This document shows, piece after piece, positions 1 through 6,653 of a stretch of 19,365 nucleotides of DNA; position 1 is the first letter of the stretch, and the number at the start of each line of letters is the position of its first letter. The notes below the pieces were generated by a model. The model was not told where the DNA came from. It was given only the letters and a program-made list of their open reading frames with translations, and ran no database searches. The DNA is from an uncultured Christensenellaceae bacterium (GTDB lineage: Bacteria > Bacillota > Clostridia > Christensenellales > Aristaeellaceae), in NCBI GenBank assembly GCA_905236495.1, contig CAJOPV010000181.1, positions 1-19,365 of the forward strand, read 5' to 3'. A program made the position numbers and the translations under genes.

Positions 1-168
1 ACCTCCTCCGACGACGGCATCACCACCCGGATGAATCTGTACAACGAGTGGGTTTCCGAAGTGCCCGCCGACGCCCGTTCCTTCGACGGCACGGTAGAGG
101 ACGCCGCAGCCATCATCGTGGATAAGGAAGCCTTTGCCGCTGTCAAGAGCATGGAGATCGATTTCACC
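1..168 (+). repeat. In-frame tandem repeat, copy 1 (partial)
   Basis: Bases 1-168 recur at 448-615 with a fixed offset of 447 bases (149 codons). Identity is high at DNA level, for example the shared string GCCATCATCGTGGATAAGG at 109 and at 556. Upstream bases of this copy lie outside the window. Confidence 0.85.
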
Positions 169-1197
169 CTGGTGCCCGTTACCGATACCGCGTACCTCAT
201 GTATGCCGACGGCTCCTGGAGCTATCAGTACTGGGGCGGCGATGCCCCTGAAGGCGTGACCGCCACCACCGCTGAGATCACCGGCCCCGGCACCTACACC
301 GTTGGCCTGGAATTCGCGGAAGAAGCCTCCGGCCTGGCCTTTACCGCCGTGGGCGTTGTGAACGGTGAAAAGACCTTCAACGGCTATTTCATCGACGTGA
401 CCGAGGTCAAGATCAACGGCGAGGCCATCGACCTGGGCAAGGGCTACACCTCCTCCGACGACGGCGTCACCACCCGGGAGAACCTCTACAATGAATGGGT
501 CAGCGATATCCCCTCCGACGCCCGCAGGGCGGACGGCGATCTGGAAGGCGTTTCCGCCATCATCGTGGATAAGGAAGCCTTCGCCGCCGTCAAGACGGTG
601 GAAGTCACCTTCAATTACATCTACGGCAAGCCCATCGTGCAGGACGAGAACGCGCCCTTGACCGAAGATGAAGCCAAGGCCCTCATGGAAAGCGGCTTCC
701 ATGCCTATATTGGCGTCCAGGGCAAGGATACCTACGTGTTCCGCAATGCCTGGAACGATACCTACGGCATGAACGACGAGGAGCATCCCTACTTCTACCG
801 CCTCACCGGCTGGGATAATCCCGATACCGATGACGGCTCCGACGATCTGGGCGGCACGTTTGCGGATGCGGAGATCAAAGCCAACGGCGAATACACCGTC
901 AGCCTCACCACCGGCGAGCGGGGCTTTGGCGCCACCAGCGAATTCAACCTGCTGTTCGTATCCACCGATATCCCCTCCGCCCTGGTGAAGGACGGCTATC
1001 TCACCATTGACGACGTGCGGGTGAAGATCGGCGATTCCGCCACCCAGAAATACACCGACGTGGATACCACCGGCGACTATGCCCGGATCGTCGTGATCGA
1101 TACCTACAACCGCGGCGAAGCGCCCTTCGGCTACACCGTGCCCGGCGCGAATACCCCCATCACCATCACCTTCAACGTAGCGGGCTTTGCCGAATAA
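1..1197 (+). CDS. Secreted repeat protein, 3' part only (module shared with the GH5 enzyme downstream)
   Basis: The reading frame is open from base 1, so the gene begins upstream; 398 residues are visible and the ATG at 31 is internal to a repeat. I do not recognise a named family. The visible part holds the end of one module (residues 1-60), a complete module (about 61-205) and a diverged final module (about 206-398). Modules are rich in Gly, Asp, Thr and aromatic residues, predicted beta-rich, with no membrane helix or Cys. The complete module aligns by eye with residues about 425-592 of the GH5 protein at 6654-8432: shared landmarks are a GSW segment, AEITGxGTYTV, AVGxxNGE, INGE, an SDDG-x-x-TR-x-NL(Y/F)NEWV stretch and a closing EVTF. 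By analogy with such secreted proteins I infer a carbohydrate-binding or surface-display role. It lies 76 bases upstream of the transporter genes, and a hairpin separates them. Confidence 0.8.
   Translation, partial: TSSDDGITTRMNLYNEWVSEVPADARSFDGTVEDAAAIIVDKEAFAAVKSMEIDFTLVPVTDTAYLMYADGSWSYQYWGGDAPEGVTATTAEITGPGTYTVGLEFAEEASGLAFTAVGVVNGEKTFNGYFIDVTEVKINGEAIDLGKGYTSSDDGVTTRENLYNEWVSDIPSDARRADGDLEGVSAIIVDKEAFAAVKTVEVTFNYIYGKPIVQDENAPLTEDEAKALMESGFHAYIGVQGKDTYVFRNAWNDTYGMNDEEHPYFYRLTGWDNPDTDDGSDDLGGTFADAEIKANGEYTVSLTTGERGFGATSEFNLLFVSTDIPSALVKDGYLTIDDVRVKIGDSATQKYTDVDTTGDYARIVVIDTYNRGEAPFGYTVPGANTPITITFNVAGFAE
448..615 (+). repeat. In-frame tandem repeat, copy 2
   Basis: Second copy of the segment at 1-168, offset by 447 bases. 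It encodes the TSSDDGVTTR ... NLYNEWVS ... IIVDKEAFAAVK part of the module. The near-identity at DNA level suggests recent duplication or gene conversion between modules of one gene. Confidence 0.85.
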
Positions 1198-1212
1198 GCA
1201 CCGTAACCCCCT

Positions 1213-1246
1213 GCGGCGGCGCTGATCTACCGACCGGCGCCGCCGC
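1213..1246 (+). terminator. Intercistronic GC hairpin (weak terminator or processing site)
   Basis: GCGGCGGCGC (1213-1222) pairs perfectly with GCGCCGCCGC (1237-1246) around a 14-nt loop. Only CTTATTCC follows, so the U-tract is poor. It may give partial termination, or protect the upstream mRNA 3' end, between the repeat protein and the permease genes. Confidence 0.5.
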
Positions 1247-1273
1247 CTTATTCCACTGAAAAGAGGAAAGCCT

Positions 1274-2800
1274 ATGGCTGAATTAGCACCCCGGAAGCGC
1301 CTGGCGCCTATCGACCAGACGGGGCCGGAAAGGGCTGCCCTGTGGGCCCACAGGATCGTGATTCTGCTGGTGTTCCTGATGGTGTTCTTTCCTCCCTTCA
1401 ATCCGGGCAGGATCTCCGCCCAGATCAGCGGCAACCTGACGCTGCTGACCTCGGCGACTTCATTTTCCACGGTGACAACGAAGCTGGGCGCATACATGAC
1501 GGAGGGCAACCGCTTTGCCCTGCGGGCCGCGGATATGCGCCAATCCATGATGGGCTGCGCCATGATCCTGGCGGGGGTCGTCCTGGCGGGAATCGGCGCC
1601 TGCGTCAGCCTGGGCAATCGGAAAATGCGCAGGATCGGGGCCTGGCTGCCCCTGGCGGGGGGCGTTCTGATCCTCTCCGGCCTTTGGGTGAACCGGGCGG
1701 CCTACCAGAATATCGATGCCTTCGTGCGGGGCATGGACCTGCCTGCCAGCCATATCGAGGAGCATTTGAATAACCTGGCGCTGCAGTGGCCCGCCTTTGC
1801 CAATGCCGCGTGGCTCATCGGCGGTATTCTGACGGCGGCGGCGGCCCTTGCGGTGATCGTGTTCACCTATCGGGTGAAATGTGCCGACGATAAGGCGGAA
1901 ATGGAGGAGAAATACAAGCTCTTCATCATGTTCCTGCCGGTGCTCCTGCTTTCCTTCGTGTTTGCTTACCTGCCCATTTACGGCTGGCGCTACGCCTTTT
2001 ACGACGCCAAAGCGGGGGATGAGCTGACACGGGATATCTTCGTCGGCTTCAATAACTTCAGCATGCTCATCAACGATCCCGGCTTTTCCGCCAAGATCGT
2101 TCAGGTGCTGCGGAACACCCTGATTATGAGCGGCCTGGGCATCGCCACTTCCTGGCTGCCCATCGCCTTTGCCATCCTGCTGGCGGAGGTGCGCTATACC
2201 AAGTTCCAGCGCACCGTGCAGACCCTGACAACCATTCCCAATTTCCTGAGCTGGGTGCTGGTGTATGCGGTGGCCCTGTCCATCTTCGCGGCGGACGGCT
2301 TAATCAATAACTTAGCCAGCATTTTATCCACCGCCGGGTTTGCCCGAACGGATTACCTCGCCAGCGCAGACGGCACCTGGATCAAGATGCTTTTGTGGGG
2401 CACCTGGAAGGGCCTGGGCTGGAGCGCCATCATTTACGTGGCGGGCATCGCCGGCATCGATCAGCAGCTCTACGAGGCGGCCCGGGTGGATGGGGCCAAC
2501 CGCTTCCGCTGCATCTGGCATATCACCATTCCGGGGCTGATCCCCACCTACATGGTGATGCTGCTTATGAGCGTGGCGGGCATATTGAGCAACGGTATGG
2601 AGCAATATCTGGTCTTCTCCAACCCCTACAACGGCGATTACATTCAGGTGCTGGATCTGTATGTGTATAACCTGGGCATCGGCAGCAATCAGCTGTCCGT
2701 TTCCACGGTCATCGGCATCCTGAAATCCGTGATCGCGGTGATCCTGCTCTTCGGCGCCAACGGCATATCCAAGGCCGTTCGCGGCGAGAGCATCATATAA
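1274..2800 (+). CDS. LplB-type sugar ABC transporter permease with extended four-helix N-terminus
   Basis: This is a 508-residue inner-membrane permease of the binding-protein-dependent sugar transport family (LplB/YteP type). The canonical part runs from about 215 to 508 and contains the ATPase-docking EAA loop, EAARVDGANRFRCIWHITIP, from residue 401. LplB proteins are usually near 300 residues. Here about 214 extra residues precede the core, with four hydrophobic segments near 24-42, 94-114, 121-139 and 178-199. Basic residues at the N-terminus, 115-120 (NRKMRR) and 200-215 place loops 43-93 and 140-177 outside by the positive-inside rule. The ATG at 1274 follows an AGAGGAAAG ribosome site. 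It is co-directional with the LplC-type partner, 12 bases downstream. No ATPase gene is in this operon. The substrate is not readable from sequence; the neighbouring GH5 enzyme suggests plant beta-glucan oligosaccharides. Confidence 0.88.
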   Translation: MAELAPRKRLAPIDQTGPERAALWAHRIVILLVFLMVFFPPFNPGRISAQISGNLTLLTSATSFSTVTTKLGAYMTEGNRFALRAADMRQSMMGCAMILAGVVLAGIGACVSLGNRKMRRIGAWLPLAGGVLILSGLWVNRAAYQNIDAFVRGMDLPASHIEEHLNNLALQWPAFANAAWLIGGILTAAAALAVIVFTYRVKCADDKAEMEEKYKLFIMFLPVLLLSFVFAYLPIYGWRYAFYDAKAGDELTRDIFVGFNNFSMLINDPGFSAKIVQVLRNTLIMSGLGIATSWLPIAFAILLAEVRYTKFQRTVQTLTTIPNFLSWVLVYAVALSIFAADGLINNLASILSTAGFARTDYLASADGTWIKMLLWGTWKGLGWSAIIYVAGIAGIDQQLYEAARVDGANRFRCIWHITIPGLIPTYMVMLLMSVAGILSNGMEQYLVFSNPYNGDYIQVLDLYVYNLGIGSNQLSVSTVIGILKSVIAVILLFGANGISKAVRGESII

Positions 2801-2807
2801 GGAGGTG
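2799..2807 (+). promoter_or_regulatory. Strong ribosome binding site for the LplC-type fusion gene
   Basis: AAGGAGGTG overlaps the TAA stop of the preceding permease gene and lies 5 bases before the ATG at 2813. It fixes the start of the fusion gene and shows that the unusual N-terminal extension is translated as part of it. Confidence 0.8.
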
Positions 2808-2812
2808 CGCGT

Positions 2813-4672
2813 ATGGACGATAGAAAAGGCTTCCTGTCGCAGCGCGTCACCCTGAAATTCTGGCAAAAGCTGCTTTTGATCCTGGGCTGCACGGTGCTTG
2901 CGGCCGGGGCCGCTTACGTGTATTGCGAGCATATCGCCTCCCCGGTGTATTCCTCCTCCGTGCGCACCCAGCTGCACGTTCTGGATACCGAGACCTTGAC
3001 CGCCTCCGGCGATTCCTCCATGACGGTGGTGACGCTGGATATCCTGGGCGGGCTGCGGGATGAATTCACCAACGTGGGCAGCAAGAACAAGGGCCTCTTT
3101 TACCGCAATATTTCCGACGAGATCAACGCAAGCGCCGGGGTGCTGCTGAAGCCCAAGGATATCAAGAACATGATCAACGCTGTCACCGACCCGGCGGACG
3201 AAAGCGGGCAGACGGTGCTTCTGACCGTGAAGAACGACGATCCCGAAACGGTGAGGCGCCTTGCCGACGCGGCGGTGAACCAGCTGGGGACGCTGATCTT
3301 CGGCGCGCCAGCAGCGGAAAACCAGGCCGCCGTATCGGAAACCCCCCTGAACGAAGCGGGCACCGCTGTGCAGATCGCCTACCGGGTGACGGATGAGGCG
3401 GTCAAGGCGCTCCCGGATAAATTCCTGGGAAAGAGCCTGGATCTGGTGACGCCCATCACCGCCTTCCTCCGGGACGATGCGTTCTGCTCCCGGGTGGCGC
3501 AGACGGCGGGCATCGACGCCAAGGCGGGAGAGATCCGCAAGCACATGTCCTTCACCACCACGGCGGACCCGGCGGTATTGACCCTGATGGCCTCCTGGAC
3601 GGATACCGAAGGGGCCAAAAAGCTGGCTCAGGCCGAGGGCGAGGAGATCGCCCGGACGGTGTTTGGCGGAAGCTTCGATCCCTGGCAGGCGGCTGTGGAT
3701 GAACCCTCCGTCACGGCGGAAAACGTGAAGGAATGGCCTGTGACCCCCGCCATCGTCATCATCACCGCCCTGATCGCCCTGGTTATCAGCTACGCGCTCT
3801 TCTCCCAGCAGCCGGCCTTCGATACCCTCATCATCATTTTCTTCATTCTCTTTACCTTCATCTGCGTCTTCCCCTTCTACTACCTGTTTATCAACACCAT
3901 TTCGGATAACAGCCTGGTAGCCGGAGGCCAGATCAATTTCCTGCCCCAGGGCATTCATTTCAGGAATTACGAGCGCATCCTGGGCCAGGAGGAACTCAAG
4001 AACGCCCTGATCGTCACCCTGGCCCGCACCCTGCTGGGCACCGCGCTGATGGTGCTCACCTCCGCCTGGGCCGGGTATCTGGTGACGAAACAGAAGATGT
4101 GGCACAGGTCTCTGTGGTATCGGGCGCTGGTAGTCACCATGTACTTTAACGCCGGCCTGATCCCCTGGTACACCAACATGCTGATGCTGGGCCTCACCGG
4201 CAATTTCCTGGCCTACATCATCCCCGGCATGGTGGCCCCCTACAACATCATTTTAGTCAAGACCTATATCGAATCCATCCCCTCGTCGCTGGAGGAAAGC
4301 GCCATCATCGACGGCGCCTCCACGGGCAAGGTGTTCCTGCGGATCATCCTGCCCCTGTCGGTGCCCATCCTGGCGACCATCTCCATTTTCGGGGCCGTGG
4401 GCAACTGGAACTCCTTCCAGGATTCCCTGCTGCTCATGACCTCCGCGCCCCACCTTTATACCCTGCAGCATCGGCTGTATATCTACCTGAACCAGACCAC
4501 CAGCATCAATACCGAGCAGATTTCCGAGCAGATGGCCCAGAACCTGCTGAACAACGGCGTTACCACCAAATACACCATCGCCATGATTACCATTATCCCC
4601 ATCCTGCTGGTGTATCCCATCATGCAAAGGTACTTCGTGAAGGGGATCATGCTGGGGGCGGTGAAAGGCTGA
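2813..4672 (+). CDS. Wzz-like extracytoplasmic domain fused to an LplC-type sugar ABC permease
   Basis: The protein has 619 residues, about twice the usual LplC length. Residues about 335-619 are the permease: several membrane helices, the EAA loop EESAIIDGASTGKVFLRIILPL (494-515) and the C-terminal MQRYFVKGIMLGAVKG typical of the LplC/YtcP type. In front lies a helix at 19-36, an extracytoplasmic region at 37-308 and a second helix at 309-330. This topology, the SPVYSSS strand after the first helix, and two similar segments (about 117-163 and 241-285: beta strand, D-P or D-T turn, then an Ala-rich helix such as DDPETVRRLADAAVNQL) resemble Wzz/YveK-type chain-length-determinant domains. The membrane-proximal Pro pattern before the second helix also fits. 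One uninterrupted frame covers both halves. I infer that the extra domain touches the substrate, its binding protein or the cell envelope. The Wzz resemblance is by eye and not proven. Confidence 0.85.
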   Translation: MDDRKGFLSQRVTLKFWQKLLLILGCTVLAAGAAYVYCEHIASPVYSSSVRTQLHVLDTETLTASGDSSMTVVTLDILGGLRDEFTNVGSKNKGLFYRNISDEINASAGVLLKPKDIKNMINAVTDPADESGQTVLLTVKNDDPETVRRLADAAVNQLGTLIFGAPAAENQAAVSETPLNEAGTAVQIAYRVTDEAVKALPDKFLGKSLDLVTPITAFLRDDAFCSRVAQTAGIDAKAGEIRKHMSFTTTADPAVLTLMASWTDTEGAKKLAQAEGEEIARTVFGGSFDPWQAAVDEPSVTAENVKEWPVTPAIVIITALIALVISYALFSQQPAFDTLIIIFFILFTFICVFPFYYLFINTISDNSLVAGGQINFLPQGIHFRNYERILGQEELKNALIVTLARTLLGTALMVLTSAWAGYLVTKQKMWHRSLWYRALVVTMYFNAGLIPWYTNMLMLGLTGNFLAYIIPGMVAPYNIILVKTYIESIPSSLEESAIIDGASTGKVFLRIILPLSVPILATISIFGAVGNWNSFQDSLLLMTSAPHLYTLQHRLYIYLNQTTSINTEQISEQMAQNLLNNGVTTKYTIAMITIIPILLVYPIMQRYFVKGIMLGAVKG

Positions 4673-4677
4673 CGCAG

Positions 4678-4705
4678 CGAAAAGGGGAAATGCTTTCCCT
4701 TTTCG
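4678..4705 (+). other. Intercistronic hairpin, first of three before the binding-protein gene
   Basis: CGAAAAGGGGAAA (4678-4690) pairs with TTTCCCTTTTCG (4694-4705), 12 pairs with one bulged G and a TGC loop. No U-tract follows, so it is more likely an mRNA-stabilising or processing element than a terminator. Confidence 0.55.
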
Positions 4706-4780
4706 GGTCCCCTCTGCACGGTTTTTCCTCTCGCTTTGAAGTGCAAAGCTCCCGGGCGAAAAAACCGGGAAAACCCCGCC

Positions 4781-4799
4781 CGACCGGCGGAGCCGGTCG
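4781..4799 (+). other. Intercistronic hairpin upstream of the binding-protein gene
   Basis: CGACCGGC (4781-4788) pairs perfectly with GCCGGTCG (4792-4799) around GGA. A smaller CCCGG/CCGGG hairpin lies just before it (about 4751-4769). Together with the 4678-4705 stem, the 176-base gap between permease and binding protein is densely structured. Such elements often raise binding-protein levels relative to the permeases; that role is inferred here. Confidence 0.5.
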
Positions 4800-4833
4800 A
4801 TACGATCCCCCCCCTCAAACAGTGAAAAGAAAA

Positions 4834-4839
4834 AGGAGG
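4834..4839 (+). promoter_or_regulatory. Ribosome binding site that decides the binding-protein start
   Basis: AGGAGG sits 9 bases before the ATG at 4849 but directly abuts the ATG at 4840. The correct spacing, together with a clean signal peptide, selects 4849. Confidence 0.75.
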
Positions 4840-4848
4840 ATGGAACTG

Positions 4849-6585
4849 ATGAAGAAACTGTTATCCGTGCTGCTGATCTGCGTGCTGCTGGTACCTGCCG
4901 CCTGCGCCGCCGCCGAAACGGTGGTGGATCGGGACGGGCCCGTGATCCGGCTGGATGCGTACAGCCAGCTGGCGAACTATTCCGGCCTGCAGGGCGGCTG
5001 GGGGGCTGTGATGCTCAAGGATATGTTCAACGTGGAATTGAACATCATCCCCGAGCAGGATGGCACCTATGCCACCCGCATGGAAAGCGGAAACCTGGGC
5101 GACCTGGTGATCTGGGGCGCCAACGGCGACGATTACAAGAACGCTGTTGCCAAGGGCATGCTGCTGGATTGGGAGCAGTTTGACCTGGGCAAGACCTACG
5201 CTCCCTACATCATGGAGCATTACACCGACGCCCTGGAAAGCAACCGCATCATCAGCGGCGACGATAAGATCCACGGCTTCGGCTTCAACGTGGCCTTCTC
5301 CGCTGACAGCCACCAATCCTTCTTCTACACCTGGGACCTGCGCTGGGATCTGTATAAAGAGCTGGGCTATCCCGAGGTATATGACCTGGACGATATGGTG
5401 GATCTGTTCAAGCAGATGAAGGAAATCTGCCCCACCGACGAAATCGGCAACGAGACCTACGCCCTCAGCGCCTGGCCCGATTGGGACGGCAACATGGTGA
5501 TGTACGTCAAGGCCCTGGCGACGGCCTATTACGGCTATGACGAATTGGGCTTTGGGCACTACAACCCCGAAAACGGCGAATTCCTCTCCTGTCTGGACGA
5601 CGACAGCCCCTACATGGAATGCCTGCGGTTCTTCAACAAGCTCTACCGCGCCGGGCTGCTGGACCCCAACTCCTCCTCCCAGACCTACGATAAGATGAGC
5701 GAAAAGCTCAAGAACGGCGGCACCTTCTGGTCCATCTTCAATTATGCCGGCTCCATGGCCTACAATACGCCGGAGCATCTGGCGGCGGGCAAATACATGT
5801 ACGCCATGGTGCCCCAGGACGCTACCCCCATCGTCTATGGCCTGGGCTCCGCCGGTGGCAACCGCATCTGGTCCGTGGGCAATTACACCCAGTATCCCGA
5901 ATTGTGCCTGGAGATCCTCAACTGGCTGGCGACCCCGGAAGGGGCCATGACGACCTGGTATGGGCCTCAGGGGCTCACCTGGGATTACGATGAGAACGGC
6001 GGCATGTACTTTACCGAGCTGGGGTTGGAAACCTCTACCAATTCCAGCTATAACATGGCGGGAATCGAATGGACCTCCCCCTACACCGGCAAGACCTATA
6101 CCTTGAGCGGCACCTACAACGACGGCTCCATCCAGATCAACAACACCACCCTGTCCAAGGATATGATCAATCCCGACGGCAACGGCGTGGAAACCTTCAA
6201 TAAGGATACCTGGGCCTCTGTCGCCACCGCCGTCACCTATCCCATTCAGGATGACTGGCGCACCGTCAACAACGCCACCCTGGCGGACGAATACATGGAA
6301 GCCCGGGTCGATGAGTACGGCGATAAGAAGTACGTGGTGATGCCCGACGTGCCCTACTCCGAAAGCCAGAAATCCACCGATCTGGGCTTGAAATGGCAAA
6401 ACTGCGCCAAGACCGTGAAGGATTATTCCTGGCGGGCTATTTACGCCAAGGCGGACGCCGAATTCAACTATCACGTCAGCGAGATGAAACGGCTGTGCGA
6501 ATCCTATGGCTATGCGGATTGCGTGGCCTGGAGCGAGCAGGAAGCCGCCCAGAAATGGGCGCTGACCCAGCAGATGGGCAAATGA
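4849..6585 (+). CDS. Extracellular sugar-binding protein of an LplA-type ABC transporter
   Basis: The 578-residue product begins MKKLLSVLLICVLLVPAACA, a signal peptide. The mature part, rich in Trp, Tyr, Asp and Gly, is of the large family 1 (LplA/YtcQ-type) solute-binding-protein kind that pairs with LplB/LplC permeases, and its length is in the usual range. It should capture oligosaccharide outside the membrane and hand it to the two permeases just upstream. The Cys at 19 is preceded by P-A-A rather than the L-[AS]-[GA] of a good lipobox, so anchoring as a lipoprotein is uncertain; cleavage by signal peptidase I after an A-x-A is equally possible. The frame is open further upstream to 4690, but that stretch crosses the hairpins and lacks a ribosome site. 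The GH5 gene begins 68 bases downstream. Confidence 0.88.
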   Translation: MKKLLSVLLICVLLVPAACAAAETVVDRDGPVIRLDAYSQLANYSGLQGGWGAVMLKDMFNVELNIIPEQDGTYATRMESGNLGDLVIWGANGDDYKNAVAKGMLLDWEQFDLGKTYAPYIMEHYTDALESNRIISGDDKIHGFGFNVAFSADSHQSFFYTWDLRWDLYKELGYPEVYDLDDMVDLFKQMKEICPTDEIGNETYALSAWPDWDGNMVMYVKALATAYYGYDELGFGHYNPENGEFLSCLDDDSPYMECLRFFNKLYRAGLLDPNSSSQTYDKMSEKLKNGGTFWSIFNYAGSMAYNTPEHLAAGKYMYAMVPQDATPIVYGLGSAGGNRIWSVGNYTQYPELCLEILNWLATPEGAMTTWYGPQGLTWDYDENGGMYFTELGLETSTNSSYNMAGIEWTSPYTGKTYTLSGTYNDGSIQINNTTLSKDMINPDGNGVETFNKDTWASVATAVTYPIQDDWRTVNNATLADEYMEARVDEYGDKKYVVMPDVPYSESQKSTDLGLKWQNCAKTVKDYSWRAIYAKADAEFNYHVSEMKRLCESYGYADCVAWSEQEAAQKWALTQQMGK

Positions 6586-6594
6586 CCGGCCCAG

Positions 6595-6628
6595 GCGGCG
6601 CGTCTTCCCCAACGGGCGGGCGCGCCGC
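6595..6628 (+). other. Intercistronic hairpin between binding protein and GH5 gene
   Basis: GCGGCGCG (6595-6602) pairs with CGCGCCGC (6621-6628), with an 18-nt loop that can pair further (CCC with GGG). There is no U-tract. It ends 25 bases before the GH5 start, so the most likely role is mRNA processing or stability within one transcript. Confidence 0.45.
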
Positions 6629-6653
6629 TGCCTATAGATGGAAAGGAAAAACC

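Noticed and set aside
1..615. The 447-base repeat considered as a mobile or CRISPR-type repeat
   Set aside because: It is in frame, inside one coding region, and its units encode a protein module; there are no short spacers or inverted ends.
2324..4105. A 593-codon open frame on the minus strand opposite the two permease genes
   Set aside because: It is rich in His, Gln, Gly and Arg, spans the junction of two well-supported genes and has no ribosome site. It is an antisense shadow of GC-biased codons.
4678..4705. Hairpin considered as a terminator ending the permease transcript
   Set aside because: No U-tract follows and the binding-protein gene continues in the same direction with no clear promoter in the gap.
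4861..6612. A long minus-strand open frame opposite the binding-protein gene
   Set aside because: Its composition is low-complexity (Gly, Val, His, Ile) with no recognisable domain, while the opposite strand encodes a complete binding protein with a signal peptide.
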